Positions 1 through 5,737 of a DNA stretch of 5,744 bases are shown piece after piece. The notes beneath the pieces are model-generated. The model made no database searches, was not told where the DNA came from, and worked only from the letters and a program-made list of their open reading frames with translations. How positions within the stretch are numbered: the first letter of the stretch is position 1; each line of letters opens with the position of its first letter. The translations under genes and the position numbers were made by a program. This DNA comes from an uncultured Fusobacterium sp. (GTDB taxonomy: Bacteria; Fusobacteriota; Fusobacteriia; Fusobacteriales; Fusobacteriaceae). The stretch is taken from the NCBI GenBank assembly GCA_900542625.1, contig UQOH01000100.1:1-5744 (forward strand). Reading direction: 5' to 3'.

Positions 1-1107
1 AGAAAGAAGTTCTGCTCTTTTTTTGGTTTCAGAAATATCCTCTGTTATACATCTCAATGCAGGGATATTTTTTACAGCCTCTCTTTCATCTTTATATGTT
101 CTGAAAAGAATTTCAAGAACAGCTGTTGTCATTTTATCAATTCTCACAGTTCTAAGATACTGATTTTTTTTCAGTCTGTCTATAAGCTCTTTTTTTCCAA
201 GAATAATTCCAGCCTGACACCCTCCAAGAAGTTTATCTCCGCTGAAAGTAATCAAATCTATTCCGGATTTAAGAGCCTCCTGCACAGTTGTTTCTTTTGT
301 AATGCCGTATTTTGAAAAATCAACAAGGACACCGCTGCCCATGTCTTCCATAGTAATGATGTTTTTTTCTTTTCCAAGAGCTGCAATCTCTTCTCTTGGG
401 GTTTCTCTGGAAAATCCCTCTATCTTGTAATTTGATGTGTGGACTTTTAAAAGCATTCCTGTGTTTTCTGTTACAGCATTTTTAAAATCTTCAATATATG
501 TTCTGTTTGTTGTGCCGCATTCAATAAGCTCTGCTCCTGCAAATTTCATTATTTCAGGTATTCTGAAAGAGCCCCCGATTTCTATAAGCTCGCCTCTGGA
601 AATAATAACCTCTTTCCCTTTGGCAAACTCATTAAGACACAAAACAACAGCTGCTGCATTGTTGTTTACAATAACCGCAGCCTCCGCTCCTGTAACTTCA
701 CATATAACATTTTCAAGATGAGCATATCTTGAGCCTCTTTTTCCAGTTTCAATATTATATTCAAGATTATTATATGAAGTTACTATGTCAGAAAGATGTT
801 CTCCCATTTTCTTTGAGAAAACACTTCTTCCAAAATTTGTGTGAACAATTGTCCCTGTTCCGTTTATTATTTTTCTAAGACTGAACCGGGATTTTTTATT
901 TAAAATTTCCTGTATTTTTTCTATTACTTGGTTTTCATCATAAGATAAAATTTTATCATTTAAAATCTGCGTACGGAAAAAATCTATTCCCTCTTTTATG
1001 CTTTGAGAAAAAGTATAATAATCTGTATTTTTTCCATAGTTTTCTAATTCTTTATGTTTCAACAGGTAATCTACCTTTGGAAGTTGTCTTAAAAGCTCCC
1101 TTTTCAT
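1..1107 (-). CDS. selA: L-seryl-tRNA(Sec) selenium transferase (Sec synthase), 3' end cut by window
   Basis: This PLP enzyme converts Ser-tRNA(Sec) to selenocysteyl-tRNA(Sec), using selenophosphate made by SelD, in the cytoplasm. I translated 369 codons with no stop. The frame runs off the left edge, so roughly the last 90 residues are missing if the length is near the usual 460. The N-terminus has the SelA-type RQLPKVDYLL segment. The PLP-lysine motif TFSGDKLLGG is at residues 287-296, with K292 the likely Schiff-base lysine. Other family segments are INGTGTIVHTNFGRS (81-95), the Gly-Ser-Arg-Tyr stretch near 125-128, and EDMGSGVLVDF (254-264). The ATG at 1107 lies 3 nt after the selD stop. 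Its Shine-Dalgarno GAGG is formed by the last codons of selD, so translation is probably coupled. SelA is identified by motif recognition and by its position next to selD. Confidence 0.95.
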   Translation of the reverse strand, partial: MKRELLRQLPKVDYLLKHKELENYGKNTDYYTFSQSIKEGIDFFRTQILNDKILSYDENQVIEKIQEILNKKSRFSLRKIINGTGTIVHTNFGRSVFSKKMGEHLSDIVTSYNNLEYNIETGKRGSRYAHLENVICEVTGAEAAVIVNNNAAAVVLCLNEFAKGKEVIISRGELIEIGGSFRIPEIMKFAGAELIECGTTNRTYIEDFKNAVTENTGMLLKVHTSNYKIEGFSRETPREEIAALGKEKNIITMEDMGSGVLVDFSKYGITKETTVQEALKSGIDLITFSGDKLLGGCQAGIILGKKELIDRLKKNQYLRTVRIDKMTTAVLEILFRTYKDEREAVKNIPALRCITEDISETKKRAELLS

Positions 1108-1118
1108 AATTTACCTCA
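1108..1118 (-). promoter_or_regulatory. selA ribosome binding site overlapping the selD stop
   Basis: On the minus strand TGAGG ends six bases before the selA ATG. It lies inside the final GTG-AGG-TAA of selD. This supports ATG 1107 as the selA start and suggests translational coupling of SelA to SelD. Confidence 0.75.
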
Positions 1119-2139
1119 CAATTATATTTTTTTCTCCCTGTTCTTCAACAGTTCCAACCACAGCAGATTTTATAGGAAGAACTGAAAGCTCTTTCATAAG
1201 GTCGTTTACATATTTTGAAGGTATTGAAAAAAGAAGTCCTCCTGATGTCTGAGGGTCAAATAAGATTTCCTCCAGCCAAAAAGGTATTTTTTCTTCATAT
1301 AACATTTTTCCCTCTAAATATTTTCTGTTTTTCTGTCCTCCTCCAGTTGTGAAAAACTCTTTTGCATATTCCTTTGCCCCATTAATATAAGGAACAAGTT
1401 CGCTTTCTATTACAAAAGTTTTTTCTGAGGCTGACGCCATTTCATAAAGGTGACCTAAAAATCCAAATCCTGTAATGTCAGTACATGCTGTTACAGGGTA
1501 TTTCATCATAATTTCCCCTGCATATTTATTAAGAGTTGTCATATTTTCAACAGCCTCTGCAATGTGTTCCTCATTTGCCTCTCCCACTTTTGCAGCTGTT
1601 GTTATTATTCCTGTTCCAAGAGGTTTTGTAAGCACTAATACATCACCTGTCTGTGAACCGTAATTTTTTAATATTTTGTCAGGATGAGCAATTCCTGTTA
1701 CAGAAAGTCCGTATTTTGCTTCAGGGTCATGGATAGAGTGTCCGCCGCTTAGAACAGCTCCTGCCTCCATAACTTTTTCTGCTCCGCCTTTTAAAATTTC
1801 TCCCAAACCTGCAATATCTTCTCTTTCAGGGTAGCATACAATATTCATAGCAGTTTTTGGAATACCTCCCATTGCATACACATCACTTAGTGAATTTGCT
1901 GCTGCTATCTGTCCGAATATATACGGATCTTCTACCATTGGTGTGAAGAAATCCAGAGTCTGAATTATAGCTATATCATCTGTCAGTTTATATACTGCTG
2001 CGTCATCTGATTTTTCATATCCCACAATAAGATTTTTATCCTCTTTAGCAGGGATATCATCAAGTATTTTAGAAAGAACCTCCGGTCCTATCTTTCCCGC
2101 TCAGCCACCAACTGAACATCTGTCTAATTTAAATTTCAT
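1111..2139 (-). CDS. selD: Selenide, water dikinase (selenophosphate synthetase), selenocysteine-containing
   Basis: SelD makes selenophosphate from selenide and ATP, the selenium donor for Sec-tRNA synthesis. The full gene is 342 residues, starting at ATG 2139 after a Shine-Dalgarno (AAGGG, 7-nt spacer). It reads through one in-frame TGA at 2101-2103, residue 13. The local sequence is CSVGGUAGKIGPEVL. U13 and K16 align with catalytic Cys17 and Lys20 of E. coli SelD. Downstream the ATP/metal-binding motifs are intact: SDDAAV (44-49, D46), DFFTPMV (63-69), AAANSLSDVYAMGG (79-92, N82 and D86), SGGHSIHDPE (about 131-140), TDITGFGFLGH (220-230, D221) and DPQTSGG near the C-terminus. Length and motifs match the family. 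A start at the internal GTG 2025 would delete the catalytic loop. The frame stays open on both sides of the TGA and the family motif spans it, so I read it as Sec, not as a pseudogene. The first gene of the selD-selA operon. Confidence 0.95.
2072..2103 (-). promoter_or_regulatory. Sec UGA codon and bacterial SECIS-like hairpin in selD
   Basis: The UGA (2103-2101) is followed after 4 nt by a hairpin. A six-base stem GAAAGA/UCUUUC (2096-2091 with 2077-2072) is followed by a one-sided bulge UAGG (2090-2087). An upper ACC/GGU stem (2086-2084 with 2080-2078) closes the loop GGA (2083-2081). The apical loop begins 18 nt after the UGA and starts with GG, and the bulge begins with U. These are the features known for SelB-binding bacterial SECIS elements, with the loop about 16-37 nt from the UGA and a G in its first two bases. 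The fold was drawn by hand, and SelB binding is inferred. Confidence 0.85.
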
Positions 2140-2155
2140 AAAATATCCCTTCCTT
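2140..2155 (-). promoter_or_regulatory. selD ribosome binding site
   Basis: The minus strand reads AAGGAAGGGATATTTT directly before ATG 2139. AAGGG is 7 nt from the ATG, with a second AAGG just upstream. This supports the upstream ATG that includes the Sec codon rather than GTG 2025. The rest of the leader up to about 2204 is purine-rich, and I see no convincing -35/-10 pair in it. Confidence 0.7.
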
Positions 2156-2298
2156 TCTTCCTTTTCTTTTTTACTCTCTGTCTCTTGTTATCGCAAATTT
2201 AAAAAGCTCAAAAATAAAATTATCGAGATTAAAAATATCTGCGTAGTTTATGCAGCGAAGCAGAATACAGAAAATTTGACTGTTTGAGTTAAAGCGAG

Positions 2299-2359
2299 TT
2301 CGTCGATGCAGGAGGCTGAGAGCTTGATAAGGCTCTCAACGACTAGCAGAGCCGACGAA
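2299..2359. repeat. GC-richer hairpin core of the palindromic element
   Basis: A perfect 7-bp outer stem (TTCGTCG / CGACGAA) encloses a perfect 7-bp inner hairpin (TGAGAGC, 8-nt loop, GCTCTCA). This segment is clearly more GC-rich than its AT-rich surroundings, which suggests that structure is being kept. I see no protein or tRNA in it. Confidence 0.6.
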
Positions 2360-2389
2360 TTAAAAATTTCATTTATTAAATTTTTAATT
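2358..2389. repeat. Perfect 12-bp AT inverted repeat
   Basis: AATTAAAAATTT at 2358-2369 is the exact reverse complement of AAATTTTTAATT at 2378-2389, with an 8-nt spacer. It overlaps the outer stem of the core by two bases, so the two folds compete slightly. It is part of the larger element. Pure A/T composition makes chance more likely than for the core. Confidence 0.55.
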
Positions 2390-2485
2390 TGTTCTTTCTA
2401 TAATTTCTGCAAGCAATATAAACAGCTGATATTTTTACGAAGAAAATTTTATTTTTAGCTTACTCTAACATTTATGATAACATTT

Positions 2486-2758
2486 TTAATATATCATTTC
2501 AAATTCTTTCATCTCTTCCATATCAACAATATCTCTTATAACCTCATCAACATGTCCGAAAGGAGACCCCTTATAAATTGCATCTTCCATTAAATTTATC
2601 ATTTCAGAGTTATCTCCCTGAACAAAAACCTCAACATCTCCATTGTCAAGATTTCTCACTTTTCCTCTGACACCGATTTTTCTCCCTCTCAAACCAACAT
2701 AAAATCTGTATCCTACATGCTGTACCAATCCTTTTACAATATAATGATATGTTCTCAT
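2486..2758 (-). CDS. acyP: Acylphosphatase
   Basis: A small cytoplasmic enzyme of 90 residues, the normal family size. It hydrolyses the carboxyl-phosphate bond of acyl phosphates such as acetyl- or carbamoyl-phosphate. The phosphate-binding signature is GLVQHVGYR (10-18), with R18 the conserved catalytic arginine. The second signature, VRNLDNGDVEVFVQG (34-48), carries the catalytic asparagine N36. The usual Gly after VQ is His14 here, a departure from the common VQGVGFR loop. The ATG overlaps the TGA of the upstream aroB-ppx gene as ATGA, so it is probably translated by coupling. The best Shine-Dalgarno (AAGGAG) is unusually far away at 13 nt. Family assignment is secure. The physiological substrate is unknown. 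Confidence 0.93.
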   Translation of the reverse strand: MRTYHYIVKGLVQHVGYRFYVGLRGRKIGVRGKVRNLDNGDVEVFVQGDNSEMINLMEDAIYKGSPFGHVDEVIRDIVDMEEMKEFEMIY

Positions 2759-4728
2759 AATCTCACCATCGCTCCTTCAAGATTATCACACTCTGAAACA
2801 ATTATTTCATCTTTATTCAATATATCCATTATCACAAGAATTATAATAGTTCCGCTTATAACAGTGTCTGCTCTCTGAGGCTGAAGTCCTGTTATCTTTT
2901 TTCTCTCTTCCAGATTCACACTTAAATATCTCTTTAAATTTTCCTCTAAATCTTTTTTTGAAAGCACATACATATGAACTTTGTCAGTATCATACTTTTC
3001 CATTTTTTCTTTTACACTTACATTTGTTGTAACTGTTCCTGCCACACCAACAAGCTCAAAAGTTTTATCCTTTAAAAATTCTATCTCTGCAAATCTCTCT
3101 TTCAGGCTTTCTCTGCAATCTTCTATTCTTGAAAAATCATCATTTTTAAAAAATGCTTCAGTTTCTCTCACAGCTCCTGCCTTAAAGCTTTTTAAATAAC
3201 TTATGCTGTTTTTGTCCCCATAAATTATTTCTGTACTTCCTCCGCCTATATCAAAAAGAATAATATCCTTATCAAACTCTGATATTGCTCCTAAAAAAGT
3301 TGTGTCTGCCTCTTCATCCCCTGAAATACATTTTACTTTTACACCTGTTTCATCATAGATTTTTTTAAGAAAATAATCTCTGTTTGATGCCTCTCTTGTG
3401 GCTGATGTAGCAAAACCTGAAACAGACAAAGCTCCATAAGAATCAGCAGTTTTTTTGTAATCACCTATAACAGAGGTTACAATATTCATTCCCTCTTCTT
3501 TTATACTGCTGTCCTCATTTATATATCTTCCCAGTCTTGTAATTCTTGTTTCTTTGTAAAGCTTTCTTATTATAGATATTTTTCCGTCTTTTCTGTCAAC
3601 TTCTGCAAGAAACAGTCTGCATGAATTGGTTCCTATATCTATAACGCCTTTTACAAATCTTTCGTTGTTATCCTCATTTACTTTTTTTATAACTTCCTCT
3701 GAAATATTTTCTGCCATTAAACCCTCTTTTCCTTTCAGTACAAATTTTATTTTTCCAAAACTGTTTTTCTTATCTCTTTTCATAATTTCAATAAACTGCT
3801 CAGAAGGAATATACACAGGTGTGCTGTCTATTCCAAATTTTTCAAATATTTTCCTTACTTTTTCAAGCTCCTTTTCATCTGTATATCCAAGTTCTTTTCC
3901 AAGAAGAAACTGGAAAATTACACCTTTTGAAACTCCCTCTCCATGAGAAATTCCCTCATATTTAAAAATATTTTCTATTGTGTGTGAATATGTGTGTCCA
4001 AGATTTAAAAAGGCTCTCATGCCCTTTTCTTTTTCATCTTTCTGCACCACATTTTTTTTTATTATACACGAATCCTCTATCATTTTTGTAAGAGTTTCTG
4101 TATGGTGATTTAATATTTTCTCACAATTTTCATCTAAAAACTCAAGATACCCATTGTCTGCTATAACACCATGTTTTATTATCTCTCCCATTCCGCTTAA
4201 AAATTCTTTTTTTGGAAGAGTCTTTAGGAAATCAACATCTATAAAAACAGCTTTGGGCTGACTGAAAACACCAATAATATTTTTTCCCATTGGGTGATTT
4301 ACTGCTGTTTTTCCTCCAATGCTTGCATCAACCTGTGCCAAAAGAGATGTAGGCATCTGGATAAAATCAATCCCTCTCATATATGTTGAGGCTGTAAAAC
4401 CTCCTATATCACAGACTACACCGCCACCCATAGTGACAACAACAGATTTTCTGCTGAAACCATTTTCAGCCATAAATCTAATAATTTCCATCATTGTATC
4501 AACATTTTTATACTTTTCTCCATCTAATATAGAGTAAAACACAGTTCTGCCATGGAATTCAGATAAAATATCCTTGATTTTATTCTCATAAAGAGGCATA
4601 ATTGTATTGTTTGACAAAATTAAAATTTTATCATAAAATCTTAGATATTCTTTAAGTCCATGAAGAATATCTCTGCCTATATAAATATTACAGCTGTTGT
4701 CTTGTGTGTTAAGAGCTATTGTTTTCAT
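2755..4728 (-). CDS. Fusion protein: 3-dehydroquinate synthase (AroB) + Ppx/GppA phosphatase
   Basis: The protein has 657 residues in two parts. Residues 1 to about 345 are a full AroB, which converts DAHP to 3-dehydroquinate (second shikimate step, NAD- and metal-dependent). Visible are MGGGVVCDIGGF (100-111), YMRG (116-119), VDASIGGKTAVNHPMGKN (133-150), metal ligands E182 (GMGEIIKHG), H245 (NLGHTYSH) and H262 (SHGEG). After a short linker, residues about 358-657 are a two-lobe ASKHA phosphatase of the exopolyphosphatase/pppGpp phosphatase family. It shows DIGTNSCRL (364-372), SATREASN (442-449), SGDEEA (469-474) with E473 matching catalytic Glu121 of E. coli Ppx, DIGGGSTE (493-500), AGAVRETE (517-524), GVAGTVTT (561-568) and GLQPQRAD (614-621). 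About 300 residues matches short Ppx/GppA proteins that lack the C-terminal HD domain. No ATG, GTG or TTG in frame lies in the linker. Start ATG 4728 follows AAAGGAG at 6 nt. Both active sites look intact. Whether the second half acts on polyphosphate or (p)ppGpp is not decided. Confidence 0.93.
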   Translation of the reverse strand: MKTIALNTQDNSCNIYIGRDILHGLKEYLRFYDKILILSNNTIMPLYENKIKDILSEFHGRTVFYSILDGEKYKNVDTMMEIIRFMAENGFSRKSVVVTMGGGVVCDIGGFTASTYMRGIDFIQMPTSLLAQVDASIGGKTAVNHPMGKNIIGVFSQPKAVFIDVDFLKTLPKKEFLSGMGEIIKHGVIADNGYLEFLDENCEKILNHHTETLTKMIEDSCIIKKNVVQKDEKEKGMRAFLNLGHTYSHTIENIFKYEGISHGEGVSKGVIFQFLLGKELGYTDEKELEKVRKIFEKFGIDSTPVYIPSEQFIEIMKRDKKNSFGKIKFVLKGKEGLMAENISEEVIKKVNEDNNERFVKGVIDIGTNSCRLFLAEVDRKDGKISIIRKLYKETRITRLGRYINEDSSIKEEGMNIVTSVIGDYKKTADSYGALSVSGFATSATREASNRDYFLKKIYDETGVKVKCISGDEEADTTFLGAISEFDKDIILFDIGGGSTEIIYGDKNSISYLKSFKAGAVRETEAFFKNDDFSRIEDCRESLKERFAEIEFLKDKTFELVGVAGTVTTNVSVKEKMEKYDTDKVHMYVLSKKDLEENLKRYLSVNLEERKKITGLQPQRADTVISGTIIILVIMDILNKDEIIVSECDNLEGAMVRL

Positions 4729-4734
4729 AAGACA

Positions 4735-4741
4735 CTCCTTT
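4735..4741 (-). promoter_or_regulatory. aroB-ppx ribosome binding site
   Basis: AAAGGAG on the minus strand ends 6 nt before ATG 4728. It is a near-ideal Shine-Dalgarno and fixes the start of the fusion protein. Confidence 0.8.
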
Positions 4742-4754
4742 GATTTTTATATTC

Positions 4755-4776
4755 ATATCATATTATACTATGATAT
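4755..4776. promoter_or_regulatory. Candidate operator: 8-6-8 inverted repeat over the -10 box
   Basis: ATATCATA (4755-4762) and TATGATAT (4769-4776) are exact reverse complements separated by TTATAC. The symmetry covers the TATAAT proposed for aroB-ppx, where a dimeric repressor could block RNA polymerase. It lies in the divergent gap and could also affect htpX. I do not recognise the regulator. The background is very AT-rich, so chance is possible. Confidence 0.4.
4762..4767 (-). promoter_or_regulatory. Candidate -10 box for aroB-ppx-acyP
   Basis: A perfect TATAAT on the minus strand lies 34 nt before the ATG. No good -35 is seen at 16-18 bp spacing (AATACA at 17 is the nearest), so the promoter may be weak or activator-dependent, or the match may be chance in AT-rich DNA. 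Confidence 0.45.
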
Positions 4777-4808
4777 TATTATTATGTATTAAAATTTTTT
4801 TAAATAGT

Positions 4809-4814
4809 TATAAA
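4809..4814 (+). promoter_or_regulatory. Weak candidate -10 box for htpX
   Basis: TATAAA lies about 30 nt upstream of the htpX ATG, a plausible position. No convincing -35 precedes it and the region is nearly all A/T, so it is a low-confidence suggestion. Confidence 0.2.
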
Positions 4815-4833
4815 TTATTATTAATAAATATTT

Positions 4834-4838
4834 GGAGG
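4834..4838 (+). promoter_or_regulatory. htpX ribosome binding site, decides the start
   Basis: GGAGG lies 5 nt before ATG 4844. The longer open frame would begin at TTG 4832, which overlaps this site and encodes only MEET before the real Met. The ribosome site therefore favours ATG 4844. Confidence 0.85.
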
Positions 4839-4843
4839 AAACA

Positions 4844-5689
4844 ATGAAAAATTTAAAAACTTTTTTGCTTATGGGTGTAATGACATTTCTTTTAATGTTT
4901 ATAGGAAGCCTTGTAGGAGGAAAACAGGGAGTATACTTTGCCTTTATCTTTGCTGCTTTTACCAACTTTTTATCATACTGGTACAGCGACAAAATAGTTT
5001 TAAAAATGTATAATGCAAAACCTGTCAGTGAAAATTCTGATGTGTACAGAATTGTAAAAAATCTTACACAAAGAGCAGGACTTCCAATGCCTAAGGTTTA
5101 CACTATCAACCAAAGCCAGCCTAATGCTTTTGCAACAGGAAGAAATCCACAGAATGCAGCAGTTGCTGTTACAACAGGACTTCTTGATATTTTAGATGAC
5201 AACGAACTTGCAGGAGTAATCGGACACGAACTTGGACACGTTAAACACAGAGATATTTTAATTGGTACTGTAGCTGCCACTTTTGCTGCTGCAATAGCTT
5301 TTCTTGCAAATATGGCAAAATGGGCTGCTGTTTTTGGAGGAAACAGAGACAGAGATGATGAAGGAGGAAGTCCTCTTGCTCTTATAGGAGTTGCAATATT
5401 TGCTCCTATCGCTGCTATGCTTGTACAGATGTGTATTTCAAGAACAAGAGAATACAAGGCAGATGAATTTGGAGGGCAGGTAAGCGGAAATCCGTTATAT
5501 CTTGCAAGAGCATTGAGAAAACTTGAAATGGGAGCACAAAGATATCGTATGGACACAAATCCTGCTATGGAAAATATGTTTATTGTAAGCCCTCTTTCAG
5601 GACAAAAACTTGCATCACTTTTCAGCACACATCCCTCAACAGCTGACAGAATAGCAAAACTTGAGGCAATGGCAGAGAGAGGATTATAA
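4844..5689 (+). CDS. htpX: Membrane zinc metalloprotease HtpX (peptidase M48B)
   Basis: A membrane protease of 281 residues, typical for the family. It cleaves misfolded or damaged membrane proteins and works alongside FtsH in other bacteria. Two N-terminal hydrophobic segments (about 4-24 and 29-47) are followed by the catalytic domain. The zinc motif HELGH is at 128-132 (H128, E129, H132), and the third ligand is probably E203 in SRTREYKAD (199-207). Two more hydrophobic stretches (about 141-160 and 178-198) lie between them. The segment QPNAFATGR (92-100) and the C-terminal STHPSTADRI (261-270) are typical of HtpX. It is divergent from aroB-ppx, is alone on its strand here, and ends in a terminator. 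All key residues are present. Stress control is known in some species, but no heat-shock operator is seen here. Confidence 0.96.
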   Translation: MKNLKTFLLMGVMTFLLMFIGSLVGGKQGVYFAFIFAAFTNFLSYWYSDKIVLKMYNAKPVSENSDVYRIVKNLTQRAGLPMPKVYTINQSQPNAFATGRNPQNAAVAVTTGLLDILDDNELAGVIGHELGHVKHRDILIGTVAATFAAAIAFLANMAKWAAVFGGNRDRDDEGGSPLALIGVAIFAPIAAMLVQMCISRTREYKADEFGGQVSGNPLYLARALRKLEMGAQRYRMDTNPAMENMFIVSPLSGQKLASLFSTHPSTADRIAKLEAMAERGL

Positions 5690-5701
5690 AAAATAAAAAA
5701 T

Positions 5702-5730
5702 AGCGCGATTGTCCATCGCGCTTTTCTTTT
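5702..5730 (+). terminator. Rho-independent terminator after htpX
   Basis: A perfect 8-bp stem AGCGCGAT (5702-5709) / ATCGCGCT (5715-5722) with a 5-nt loop is followed by TTTTCTTTT. It begins 12 nt after the htpX stop. The preceding A-rich run gives a U-rich tail on the other strand too, so it could work in both directions. Confidence 0.9.
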
Positions 5731-5737
5731 GTATAAT
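5709..5737 (+). promoter_or_regulatory. Possible promoter overlapping the htpX terminator
   Basis: A perfect TATAAT (5732-5737) lies 17 bp after TTGTCC (5709-5714), a four-of-six match to the -35 consensus. The -35 lies in the loop and stem of the terminator. It would drive a gene beyond the right edge, which is not visible. AT-rich DNA makes chance matches common. Confidence 0.3.

Larger units (their letters stand above)
2204..2461. repeat. Imperfect palindromic (MITE-like) structured intergenic element
   Basis: Most of the 346-bp gap between acyP and selD is one inverted-repeat element of about 258 bp. The left arm pairs with the right arm in the same order: AAGCT 2204-2208 with AGCTT 2457-2461; AAAAATAAAATT 2210-2221 with 2445-2456; TAAAAATATC 2230-2239 with 2428-2437; GTTTAT 2246-2251 with 2418-2423; GCAGAA 2260-2265 with 2405-2410. 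In the centre, TTCGTCG 2299-2305 pairs with CGACGAA 2353-2359, enclosing the hairpin TGAGAGC 2317-2323 / GCTCTCA 2332-2338. There is no ORF and no clear target-site duplication. It could be a non-autonomous mobile element, a dispersed repeat, or a structured RNA or bidirectional transcript end. I cannot tell which from one copy. Confidence 0.7.

Noticed and set aside
437..721. Plus-strand open frame opposite selA
   Set aside because: It is antisense to conserved SelA sequence, with no recognisable domain.
1111..2025. selD starting at GTG 2025 (304 residues)
   Set aside because: It lacks a good Shine-Dalgarno and drops the catalytic Sec/Lys loop. The frame continues through the TGA to ATG 2139 with conserved SelD sequence and a proper ribosome site.
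2101..2103. TGA as a nonsense mutation making selD a pseudogene
   Set aside because: The TGA is at the known Cys/Sec position, a SECIS-like hairpin follows, selA is adjacent, and the rest of the gene is intact.
2204..2461. tRNA(Sec) gene (selC) in the gap next to selD
   Set aside because: The hairpins do not form a cloverleaf. I find no acceptor stem with CCA, no suitable T arm and no TCA anticodon arm.
2462..2488. Simple terminator directly after acyP
   Set aside because: There is no GC stem with a U tract immediately after the stop. Any termination would have to come from the palindromic element further on.
2981..4537. Plus-strand frames at 2981-3199, 3626-3946 and 4319-4537
   Set aside because: All are antisense to the aroB-ppx coding region, whose motifs are continuous there.
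4832..4843. TTG start for htpX adding four residues
   Set aside because: The extension overlaps the Shine-Dalgarno GGAGG, and ATG 4844 has ideal spacing from it.
4789..4992. Minus-strand 67-residue frame over the htpX start
   Set aside because: It overlaps htpX and the AT-rich gap, is lysine-rich low-complexity sequence, and has no family features.
5098..5628. 176-residue minus-strand open frame inside htpX
   Set aside because: It is an antisense shadow of a clearly conserved gene, with no ribosome site or recognisable motif.
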